The translations under genes were made by a program, and so were the position numbers. The notes under the pieces were generated by a model, which worked only from the letters and a program-made list of their open reading frames with translations, searched no databases and was not told the origin of the DNA. From an uncultured Paracoccaceae bacterium (GTDB lineage: Bacteria; Pseudomonadota; Alphaproteobacteria; Rhodobacterales; Rhodobacteraceae), in contig CAKZTM010000076.1 of assembly GCA_937920555.1 (NCBI GenBank), forward strand, positions 1-53,901: 53,901 nt of DNA. Direction: 5' to 3'. Below, piece after piece: positions 18,415 through 25,483 of this stretch (position 1 is its first letter; every line of letters begins with the position of its first letter).

Positions 18415-19014
18415 TCAGATAAGCCCGCTGCGTTTGGCAATTCCAACGGCGTTGCCGATATTTTTGGCGTTCAGATCGTCAATGGCTTTGCGTTTGCGTT
18501 CTTTGACCGCACGCAAGGACAGTTGCAGATCGGCTGCGATTTCCTCATCTGTGGCGCCTGTGCTGACCTGTTCCAAATACACCAGCTCTTTTGCGGTGAT
18601 CGGAAAGTCGGTCTGTGCCGTTTGGTCCATTTGTAAGATGATGGCGGCGGCGCGCGCCTCGTTCACCTGGGCCTCTGTGAGCGTATCGCATCTGTGCGAG
18701 ATCACAATCGCAAGCCGCGATCCTGCATTGATATCCGAGATAGCGGTTGTCGCAGCCGCGCTTGAACATGCGTCCCGCATCGGGCCCGGTTCCAGATCCC
18801 CGACCGAGATTGTTCCCAGATTTTCGCCCAGCCACAGCAGTACACTGTCTTGATTTTGCGCCCATTTTTGGAGTTGGTCTACAGACCATGGTGGCGTGTA
18901 ATTTGTCGCCAAAACCTCCAAATCATCTCCGGTGGTCTGGGAGATTACCGCGTATCCCATATCACCAATTTCGCCCAGTTTTGTGCAAGCACGGGCTTGT
19001 GTCTCGTCGTTCAT
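18415..19014 (-). CDS. solo LuxR-type transcriptional regulator
   Basis: 199-residue regulator. The last ~65 residues form a LuxR/GerE helix-turn-helix: ITAKELVYLEQVSTGATDEE, then IAADLQLSLRAVKERKRKA, ending with the typical NAVGIAKRSGLI. The N-terminal ~125 residues are a possible ligand or autoinducer-type domain, but they lack the W-x3-Y...D-P...W pattern seen in the luxR gene at 21098, so homoserine-lactone binding is doubtful. No LuxI partner is adjacent; the nearest is 2.7 kb away on the other strand. It could respond to the same or a foreign signal, or interfere with the LuxR/LuxI pair. That is inference. Confidence 0.8.
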   Translation of the reverse strand: MNDETQARACTKLGEIGDMGYAVISQTTGDDLEVLATNYTPPWSVDQLQKWAQNQDSVLLWLGENLGTISVGDLEPGPMRDACSSAAATTAISDINAGSRLAIVISHRCDTLTEAQVNEARAAAIILQMDQTAQTDFPITAKELVYLEQVSTGATDEEIAADLQLSLRAVKERKRKAIDDLNAKNIGNAVGIAKRSGLI

Positions 19015-19166
19015 GTGTCCCCAGTCTGGCCAATGCTAAAATTTGACCAACGGGCAAATAGTAGCAAAATGCAACGACCCCGCAAACAGAAATTTGCACT
19101 AAGTTGAGCGGTACAATTGATCTAAATATAGTGAAAGAGAACGCCGCAACCGGCCAATAATGGCAA

Positions 19167-19493
19167 CTAGGACTGACCGCCCCGATCGTCAAAATCAAAC
19201 TTACCTTCGCGGATTAGATCCTGAACACTTTCAAGAGCTTTGCGCTGAAGTTCGTCATGGGAGGCGTCGTCAATTTCGTCGTCACTCTCCGCCGGCGGGC
19301 CCAAGAGGATGTTGGTCAAAGGCACCCCGATTTCGCTGCAAATCGCTTCCAGTTTTTCAGCGCTGGGCTTGGCCTTTCCGGAAATCACATTCGACACATA
19401 ATCGCGATGAAATCCAAGGGAGGTTGATACCTTGGTTAGTTTAAGGCCGCGCGAGTGTATCTCATGCGACAGTCGTTTCTTCCAGTCGTCCAT
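19167..19493 (-). CDS. XRE-type helix-turn-helix regulator
   Basis: 108-residue DNA-binding protein. Residues about 5-65 form a Cro/C1-type domain (LKLTKVSTSLGFHRDYVSNV, then SGKAKPSAEKLEAICSEIGV). A short acidic tail (ESDDEIDDASHDELQRKALE) follows that could mediate dimerisation. Small regulators of this build often belong to phage or toxin-antitoxin modules, but no toxin-like partner is evident. It sits 152 bp upstream of the solo LuxR gene on the same strand, in the accessory-looking stretch. Confidence 0.75.
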   Translation of the reverse strand: MDDWKKRLSHEIHSRGLKLTKVSTSLGFHRDYVSNVISGKAKPSAEKLEAICSEIGVPLTNILLGPPAESDDEIDDASHDELQRKALESVQDLIREGKFDFDDRGGQS

Positions 19494-19976
19494 ATGTGTA
19501 AGCCAGCCTCAAATCTACAGAGGGAGGGTGTACAAAGTTTCCCCTCCTGTGGCAACGAACTCATCGCCGAATTTTAGATGTTGCTGGTGTTTATGTCCCA
19601 GTTGGCCATCGGCCAACCACGGGGAGAAACGTGCCGCAACATCCTCCTAAAACTAAGCTGGGAACAAGAACGGTGTTCCTGCTCCCAGCTTATGATCGTC
19701 CGAATATGAGCCACCGTATGACGGGTGCCCGCGTGCACTTTACAATCAGTCCCACCCAAGTTCAGCCTGATTATGAAAGGCCCACATCGTCAATCCCGTG
19801 GATGGTAGAACTCCGCCCCCAAGCGACAGTTCAAAATGTCATGGTACGTCGTCAGATTGCCCAAGATTTCGACCGAGACACATAATCCACGTGTAATCTC
19901 TATATGGCCGATTCTTGATCCTATCTCAACAGAAAAATGAAAAAATGCTGTTTTTAGATTGGCTCAACTGCATTTT
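19494..19976. other. 483-bp gap with one weak ORF and an inverted repeat
   Basis: No well-supported gene. It holds a doubtful 84-codon plus-strand frame (19631-19885) and a 9-bp perfect inverted repeat AAGCTGGGA (19655-19663) / TCCCAGCTT (19683-19691). Inside that repeat, GGAAC and GTTCC pair again. The last 90 bases, before the small minus-strand gene, are AT-rich. No promoter could be named with confidence. Confidence 0.4.
19631..19885 (+). CDS. doubtful small ORF
   Basis: 84-codon frame starting at GTG with GGGGAG four bases upstream (19621-19626). The product starts MPQHPPKTKLGTRTVFLLP and resembles nothing I recognise. Third-codon positions are not GC-rich as in neighbouring genes, and the frame contains a long inverted repeat near its start. 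It may be a recently acquired small gene or chance. Confidence 0.25.
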   Translation: MPQHPPKTKLGTRTVFLLPAYDRPNMSHRMTGARVHFTISPTQVQPDYERPTSSIPWMVELRPQATVQNVMVRRQIAQDFDRDT

Positions 19977-20171
19977 TTATGCAGTCCAGGCCATCAGTCC
20001 GTGTTCTGTGGGAATTTCGCCCTCATTCAGCCCAAGTGCCTCGAAAGCATCGGTCCGGCCCTTGGAATACGCATCCAAAAGCATCTTCTCCAATTCCTGA
20101 GTCGGTTCGCAGTTCGTTCCAATTAATTTCTTCAGCTCGTTTCTGACGCGCTGATCAGCAAAAATGCTCAT
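19977..20171 (-). CDS. small unknown protein with strong ribosome site
   Basis: 64-residue helical protein beginning MSIFADQRVRNELKKLIG and ending GEIPTEHGLMAWTA; not recognised. Support for a real gene is the AGGAGGA sequence about six bases before the ATG, one of the strongest ribosome sites in the island, and a coherent amphipathic composition. The middle (TQELEKMLLDAYSKGRTDAF) would form a helix suitable for dimerisation. It stands alone between two gene-poor stretches, reading away from luxRI. It may be a small regulator or adaptor; no function can be assigned. Confidence 0.6.
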   Translation of the reverse strand: MSIFADQRVRNELKKLIGTNCEPTQELEKMLLDAYSKGRTDAFEALGLNEGEIPTEHGLMAWTA

Positions 20172-20870
20172 GAAAAATCCTCCTATTGGTCACAGTCAAT
20201 GACGCGGCAGGAAAGTGGCAACAATGTGGTCTTCCAATGATATCTTTGGGCGCCCACCCTTTTTTTCTACGCCGTTGATCCACACTGCACCAATCTCTCA
20301 CCTTCGGTGCAAAACACTATGTGTATTCAACTATAATCCCACCTAACGTATTCGTATTATGCGATAAATCTGGATACCGTGCAAATCATAGTTACTTCAA
20401 ACTTTGGAGGGCAATGCAGGAATTAGTCGGCAAAAGGACACTATATCTTCGTAGTATTTTCCAACTTTGTTTATGGTTGGGAGTGACTCGCCGCCACCTC
20501 TGCGAGGATTCTGCAATCTGCTGTCCAAACCTAAGTGCTCGCGGGGGCTGATTCTAAACGAATCAACCTCACCTCCCGCTACACTTGGCGCATTCGCGCA
20601 ACGATGCCCCCACCTCCGCGCTTGCAAATCTTATCTCAAAGTCCCTCTCATCTGGGACGCGGCAGAGTTACGACCTCCGCCTGATACGTTTTTAGCTTGG
20701 CGCTTATCATCCGTCAACACGAATATGCAAAAATGCTGATTTTATGTGCTTTTTTTGCACAAGGCAAAAATGGGCGATTGTTTAACGTCAAGTTACTTTA
20801 CGTCAGGCATGTGGATAAAAGTAATATTTTACAATGGCTTGACGTTCCGTAAGGCAAAGGAGAAAAGTAA
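20172..20870. other. ~0.7 kb AT-richer stretch without a supported gene
   Basis: Both strands have frames of at most about 90 codons here, and none has a convincing start or composition. The segment contains a small perfect stem TGATTC-TAAAC-GAATCA near 20550-20566, T-tracts, and near its end the nested inverted repeat at 20785-20845. Base composition is visibly lower in GC than the flanking genes. It could be a decayed mobile-element remnant or a regulatory/RNA region for luxRI. Confidence 0.4.
20785..20845. promoter_or_regulatory. nested inverted repeat upstream of luxRI
   Basis: Two pairs of perfect arms are nested: ACGTCAAG (20785-20792) with CTTGACGT (20838-20845), and directly inside it TTACTTT (20793-20799) with AAAGTAA (20818-20824). 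The motif ACGTCAGGCA also occurs inside, and CCGTAAGGCA just after. This points to a regulator site or structured leader about 250 bp before luxR. It does not match the CTG-N10-CAG lux-box pattern. Confidence 0.45.
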
Positions 20871-21050
20871 ATTTGGCAATCAACTAAAGGTAAAGCGAGT
20901 GCAGCCGAATTAATACTTAAACGACGCCGTAATGAGAATCGGGCTCTTATTGAGACCGGAAAACCCAGTTTAAAGGGCGTTATTTTGGCGGTTGTGGGGA
21001 TGTTGTTGGCGCGGTTTTCAGACCCGGCCCAAATAGTTATATTCGATTGA
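20871..21050 (+). CDS. possible 59-residue ORF with ATT start
   Basis: A 60-codon open frame bounded upstream by TAA (20868-20870) and ended by TGA (21048-21050). It has no ATG, GTG or TTG near its beginning. The only start in register with the good AAAGGAG at 20856-20862 is ATT at 20871, eight bases downstream, a rare but known start codon. The product would be basic (LILKRRRNENRALIETGK), then carry one membrane-like segment (GVILAVVGMLLARF). Codons such as ATA, TTA and CGA are unlike the neighbours. It may instead be a remnant of a longer gene. Confidence 0.3.
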   Translation: MWQSTKGKASAAELILKRRRNENRALIETGKPSLKGVILAVVGMLLARFSDPAQIVIFD

Positions 21051-21097
21051 TTTTTTTGGAGAAATCCGTAATGTTGCTAGCCAAAGCGAGGGTGTAA

Positions 21098-21754
21098 ATG
21101 CTCTCCCGAAATAAGCGGGACAAAAAAGAGCAGGGAATGAACGGAAGCTATTTAGATGAAGTAACACAGCGGCTGCTTGAGGTCGCTGATGTGGCATATA
21201 CCGCAGGATGTGGTTTGAATACCTCTAATCCTTGGGGCGCAGTTACGACCTACCCGTCGAGCTGGCTTCAAGTCTACGTCAAAGAAGGGTATCAGAGTAT
21301 TGACCCGGTTCTTGAATTCATGAGCAAGGGCAGCGGCGCTATCAATTGGCGCGACTTGCAAGGCTCTACGGCCTCTCTTGCTGTTATGGACCGGGCCAAG
21401 GAATTTGGTCTTGAGTATGGCACCGTCTACTCCAACACGCTCCAGGGGCTCAAATGCTCTGTGAGTGTTTGCCACAAGAAGCAAGAGTTGGACGCGGGCG
21501 AGATTGCTGTTTTGAGAGAATACACGACCGTCTACGGCACCATGAAACTCCGCGCAGGGACGCCGCCGCGAGACGAGCAATGCCTGAGATATCTAGATCT
21601 GCAAGCCGGTGGCGCCTCACCGGTCGAGGTGCAAAGTATTTTGGGCGTCAGTGGGCGTTCCGTTGCTGAACTGAAAAAGGATGCGATCTTATCCATGGAC
21701 GCGCGGTCGCTGCCGCAAGCGATCTCAACCGCCATGAATGCAAATCTTATATGA
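21098..21754 (+). CDS. luxR: LuxR-type acyl-homoserine-lactone receptor
   Basis: 218-residue quorum-sensing regulator. The N-terminal autoinducer-binding domain has the family's conserved residues at near-canonical spacing: Trp56, Tyr60, Asp69, Pro70 and Trp84. The C-terminal ~60 residues are a GerE-type helix-turn-helix (LQAGGASPVEVQSILGVSGR). It should bind the signal made by the next gene and control transcription. ATG 21098 has GAGGG five bases upstream; ATG 21137 (MNGSYL) is an alternative. Its stop overlaps the luxI start as ATGA, so receptor and synthase are translationally coupled. No clear lux box is visible upstream. Confidence 0.9.
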   Translation: MLSRNKRDKKEQGMNGSYLDEVTQRLLEVADVAYTAGCGLNTSNPWGAVTTYPSSWLQVYVKEGYQSIDPVLEFMSKGSGAINWRDLQGSTASLAVMDRAKEFGLEYGTVYSNTLQGLKCSVSVCHKKQELDAGEIAVLREYTTVYGTMKLRAGTPPRDEQCLRYLDLQAGGASPVEVQSILGVSGRSVAELKKDAILSMDARSLPQAISTAMNANLI

Positions 21755-22374
21755 ATACGCTCGCCTTCGATCTCAATACGTCAAGTGACGTCCATTACGT
21801 CGCCTTTAAGTTCGGTGATCCGCGCTACGCAGATCTGCTTGAGCAGTATTTTGCGTTGAGAAAGCAGATTTTCGTTGATGAGTTGCAATGGGAGCTGCCG
21901 GTTCAAGACGGTTTGGAGATAGATCAGTACGACCAGCACACTGCCGAGTATGTTCTGGCGATGAAAGATGGGGAATGTGTGGGCGGATGCCGTATGCACC
22001 CCACAACGGCGCGGTTTCGCCACGAAGACCAGACTTACACGTATATGCTCAAGGATGCGGTCGACGGCAAGTTGAGGGACTTCCCACGCAATGTGACGTT
22101 TTATTCGCCGGTTGAGCCCAAGATTTGGGAGTTAACCCGCGTCATTTCCGACAAGAACCCGGCCGGATTTCGGGATTTGATGTGGCAGGTGCGGATGAAT
22201 TTGATCACGCGCGGTGTCACAGATACGCTGTTTATCACCCGTCCTGCGATCAAGAAAATCTGCTCTATGTGGGGCTATAAGATCGATGTCATCGGGCCGG
22301 AGTTGAATTTTGGCACCATGAAAGCGGTTGCTGTGAAGTGCAATATCGAGAATGTGCGGCCACGCACGGCTTGA
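21751..22374 (+). CDS. luxI: acyl-homoserine-lactone synthase (LuxI family)
   Basis: Makes N-acyl-homoserine lactone from SAM and an acyl carrier protein or acyl-CoA. The 207-residue protein has all the invariant LuxI positions in register: Arg37, Phe41, Trp47, Asp58 and Asp61 (EIDQYD), Arg81 (GGCRMHP), and Glu127 with Arg130 (WELTRV). The acyl chain length cannot be deduced. It starts inside the luxR stop codon (ATGA, 21751-21754) and is followed by a strong terminator shared with lpd. Normal length for the family. Confidence 0.95.
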   Translation: MNTLAFDLNTSSDVHYVAFKFGDPRYADLLEQYFALRKQIFVDELQWELPVQDGLEIDQYDQHTAEYVLAMKDGECVGGCRMHPTTARFRHEDQTYTYMLKDAVDGKLRDFPRNVTFYSPVEPKIWELTRVISDKNPAGFRDLMWQVRMNLITRGVTDTLFITRPAIKKICSMWGYKIDVIGPELNFGTMKAVAVKCNIENVRPRTA

Positions 22375-22394
22375 TATGCGCCCGGTTGTTTAGG

Positions 22395-22422
22395 AAAAGC
22401 CCCGTTTGACCGGGGCTTTTTT
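22395..22422. terminator. bidirectional terminator luxI -> <- lpd
   Basis: Stem AAAAGCCCCG / CGGGGCTTTT with a six-base loop, followed by TTTTTT on the plus strand and four T on the minus strand. It lies between convergent luxI and lpd and has the classical form of an intrinsic terminator for both. Confidence 0.9.
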
Positions 22423-22432
22423 GGTTTTTGGG

Positions 22433-24178
22433 TTATTTTTTCTTGGGCGGCATCAGGTCGGTGATCGTGCCCTCAAACATCTCAGCGGCAAAGTTCACCG
22501 TTTCAGACAAGGTCGGATGTGGGTGGATCGTGTGGCCCAAATCAACCGCATCCGCGCCCATCTCAATGGCAAGTGCCACCTCTGAGATCAGGTCGCCTGC
22601 GTTGGTGCCAATGATGGCCGCACCGATCACGCGGTCATCTTCGGGATCAAACAGCAGTTTGGTCATGCCCTCAGAGCGGCCATTGGACAGGGCCCGGCCT
22701 GATGCGGCCCATGGGAACACGCCTTTGCCGATCTTGAGGCCTTTGGCTTTGGCCTCGGTTTCAGTGATGCCGACCCATGCGACTTCCGGGTCCGTATAGG
22801 CCACGGACGGGATCACGCGGGCGTCAAAGAACCGGTTATGGCCGGCGGCCACTTCGGCGGCGACTTTGCCCTCATGCACCGCCTTATGGGCGAGCATCGG
22901 TTGGCCGACCACATCGCCAATGGCAAAGATATGCGGCTGACCTGTGCGCTGTTGGTTGTCCACGGCGATGAACCCGCGTTCATCCACGGCGACACCGGCG
23001 GCATTGGCGTTGATTTTCGCGCCATTGGGGCGGCGGCCAACAGCCACCAGCACCTTGTCGAACATGTCTGTGCTGGCCTTACCTTTGTCATCCTCGAATG
23101 TGACTTTGAGGCCCTTCTTTTGTGCCTCAACGGCGGTGACTTTGGTTTTGAGCAGGATGTTCTGGTAACGGTCCTTGATGCGATTGTGGAGCGGTTTGAC
23201 CACGTCCTTGTCAGCGCCGGGAATGATTTGGTCCATCAACTCCACGATGGTCACTTGAGAGCCTAGCGCCTCATAGACGGTGGCCATTTCAAGTCCGATA
23301 ATCCCGCCGCCCAGCACCAGTAGGCGTTTGGGTATGTCGGCCAGCTCCAACGCGCCGGTGCTGTCGATTACGCGGGGGTCGTCATGGGGGATGAAGGGAA
23401 GGGTCACAGGCTCGGACCCGGCGGCGATGATGCATTGATCAAAGGACACGGTTTTGGTGTCGGCCTCGCCTGCAACTTCGATCATGTTGGGGCCGGTGAA
23501 TGTGCCGTAGCCGGTGACGACCTCAACCTTGCGGGCTTTGGACAGGCCGGTGAGGCCGCCGGTGAGTTGGTCGACAACGCCGTCTTTCCACGATTTGAGG
23601 GCTTTGATGTCCAGTTTGGGCTTGGCGAATTTGATCCCGTGGCTGGCCATATCATCGGCGTCGGAGATCACTTTGGCCGCATGCAAAAGCGCCTTGGAGG
23701 GGATGCAGCCGACATTGAGACAGACACCGCCCAAGGTGCTGTATTTCTCGATCATGACGACTTTTTTGCCCAGATCGGCGGCGCGGAATGCAGCCGTGTA
23801 GCCGCCCGGCCCAGAGCCAAGGACGACAACGTCGGCGTGCATATCCCCCGGTCCGGTCGCGGTTCCGGTCGCCGCCATTGGGGCGGGTGCGGCAGGCGCA
23901 GGTGTTTGGGCGGCAGCGGGTGCGGGGGGCTCGATGCCCTCAGCGCCCGCATCACCTTCCATCACAACAATCAGCGACCCTTGGGAGACCTTATCGCCCT
24001 CGGAGACCTTGATCTCTTTGATCACGCCCGCAGCAGGTGAGGGCACCTCCAGCGTGGCTTTGTCGCTTTCAAGCTCAATCAGCGGGTCTTCGGCGGCGAC
24101 CGTATCGCCCACAGCCACAAGAACGGTGACAACCGGCACATCTGTGAAGTCGCCAATATCTGGAACTTTTACATCCAT
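22433..24178 (-). CDS. lpdA: dihydrolipoyl dehydrogenase (E3) with own lipoyl domain
   Basis: E3 of the pyruvate dehydrogenase complex: reoxidises dihydrolipoamide with FAD and NAD. The 581-residue protein is longer than the usual ~470 because it begins with a lipoyl domain ([11 protein letters not shown], lipoylated Lys40) and an Ala/Pro linker to about 100. The FAD domain ([20 protein letters not shown]), the redox disulfide [13 protein letters not shown], the NAD fold [12 protein letters not shown] and the C-terminal HPHPTLSE with the catalytic His follow. It is the last gene of aceE-aceF-lpd, 11 bp after aceF, and ends at the terminator shared with luxI. Confidence 0.96.
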   Translation of the reverse strand: MDVKVPDIGDFTDVPVVTVLVAVGDTVAAEDPLIELESDKATLEVPSPAAGVIKEIKVSEGDKVSQGSLIVVMEGDAGAEGIEPPAPAAAQTPAPAAPAPMAATGTATGPGDMHADVVVLGSGPGGYTAAFRAADLGKKVVMIEKYSTLGGVCLNVGCIPSKALLHAAKVISDADDMASHGIKFAKPKLDIKALKSWKDGVVDQLTGGLTGLSKARKVEVVTGYGTFTGPNMIEVAGEADTKTVSFDQCIIAAGSEPVTLPFIPHDDPRVIDSTGALELADIPKRLLVLGGGIIGLEMATVYEALGSQVTIVELMDQIIPGADKDVVKPLHNRIKDRYQNILLKTKVTAVEAQKKGLKVTFEDDKGKASTDMFDKVLVAVGRRPNGAKINANAAGVAVDERGFIAVDNQQRTGQPHIFAIGDVVGQPMLAHKAVHEGKVAAEVAAGHNRFFDARVIPSVAYTDPEVAWVGITETEAKAKGLKIGKGVFPWAASGRALSNGRSEGMTKLLFDPEDDRVIGAAIIGTNAGDLISEVALAIEMGADAVDLGHTIHPHPTLSETVNFAAEMFEGTITDLMPPKKK

Positions 24179-24189
24179 CTGTTCGCTCC

Positions 24190-25470
24190 TTACAGCATCA
24201 ACCGGCGCACATCGCCGAGCAGGTGTTTCAATGTTGCGGCGAACCGGGCGGCCAGCGCCCCGTCAATGGCGCGGTGATCGTAAGACAGGCTCATGGGCAG
24301 CATGTTGCGGGGCACAAATTCGGTGCCGTTCCATACCGGTGCCATTTTGGAGCGGGTCAGTCCAAGGATTGCCACTTCGGGTGCATTCACGATCGGGGTG
24401 AAGCCGGTACCGCCAATCCCTCCAAGCGATGAGATGGTGAAGGTCGCGCCTTGCATGTCGACGGACTTCAAAGCGCCATCACGGGCGGCTTTGGACAGAT
24501 CGCCCAGCTCCCTTGAAATCTCGACAATGCCTTTTCGGTCCGCATCTTTGATCACCGGAACCATCAGGCCGTTTGGCGTGTCGGCGGCAAAACCGATATT
24601 GTAGTAGTGTTTCTTGATCAGCTTATCGCCGTCAGGATGCAGCGACGAATTGAACTCCCAATGGGTTTTGAGCGCGGATACGGAGGCTTTGATCAGGAAG
24701 CTCAGGAGCGTGACCCTGTAACCGTCCTCTTTGGCGGTCGTGTCCAGCTCCTTGCGGTATTTGTCCAGCTCGGTGATGTCCGCCTCTTCATGGTGAGTAA
24801 CATGGGGGATGTTGAGCCAGGAGCGGTGCAACGCGGGGCCGGACAGTTTTTTGATCCGCGACATTTCCACGTCTTCAACCGCGCCGAATTTGGAGAAATC
24901 GACCGCCGGGATAGGTGGAATACCCATACCGCCTTGCGCGCCGGATGCTGCCGGTGCGGTTGTGGCTTTGAAGGTCTTGGTGATGTCTTCGCGCAAGATA
25001 CGCCCCTTGCGGCCGGTTCCGTTCACCTGTGCCAGATCAACGCCCAGATTGCGGGCAAAGGCGCGCACGGATGGGGAGGCATGCGCCTTCCCGAAGCCTT
25101 GGTCGGTCACAGCGCCGGTTGTTTCGCTGCGTTGAGGCGGTGCAACGGCTGCCGGTGCGGCGGGGGTGGCAGGTGCAGCCGCTGGGGCAGCAGCGGGTGA
25201 GGGGGGCTCGACGCCCTCCGAGGCCGCATCACCCTCAAGCACAATAATCAGCGAGCCTTCAGAGACCGCGTCGCCTTCGGCCACTTTGATCTCTTTGACC
25301 ACACCTGCGGATGGTGAGGGCACCTCCATAGTGGCTTTATCGCTTTCAAGCTCCATCAATGGGTCTTCTTCGGCCACCGTGTCGCCCACGGCCACCAAAA
25401 TGCTCACCACCGGCACGTCTTTGAAATCGCCAATATCGGGGACTTTTACGTCAACTGTCATGTCATTCAC
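24190..25470 (-). CDS. aceF: pyruvate dehydrogenase E2, dihydrolipoamide acetyltransferase
   Basis: Core subunit of the pyruvate dehydrogenase complex that transfers the acetyl group to CoA. The 426-residue protein has one N-terminal lipoyl domain ([13 protein letters not shown], Lys45), an Ala/Pro-rich linker (about 85-120), the peripheral subunit-binding domain ([19 protein letters not shown]), and the catalytic domain ending with [15 protein letters not shown] (HxxxDG). The start MNDMTVDV is used; MTVDV three codons later is equally possible. It sits 13 bp after aceE and 11 bp before lpd, clearly one operon. Confidence 0.96.
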   Translation of the reverse strand: MNDMTVDVKVPDIGDFKDVPVVSILVAVGDTVAEEDPLMELESDKATMEVPSPSAGVVKEIKVAEGDAVSEGSLIIVLEGDAASEGVEPPSPAAAPAAAPATPAAPAAVAPPQRSETTGAVTDQGFGKAHASPSVRAFARNLGVDLAQVNGTGRKGRILREDITKTFKATTAPAASGAQGGMGIPPIPAVDFSKFGAVEDVEMSRIKKLSGPALHRSWLNIPHVTHHEEADITELDKYRKELDTTAKEDGYRVTLLSFLIKASVSALKTHWEFNSSLHPDGDKLIKKHYYNIGFAADTPNGLMVPVIKDADRKGIVEISRELGDLSKAARDGALKSVDMQGATFTISSLGGIGGTGFTPIVNAPEVAILGLTRSKMAPVWNGTEFVPRNMLPMSLSYDHRAIDGALAARFAATLKHLLGDVRRLML

Positions 25471-25483
25471 TCCTGTCCGGCGC

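Noticed and set aside
20397..20739. Opposed 76- and 90-codon frames
   Set aside because: They overlap each other on opposite strands, have no ribosome sites and no recognisable motif.
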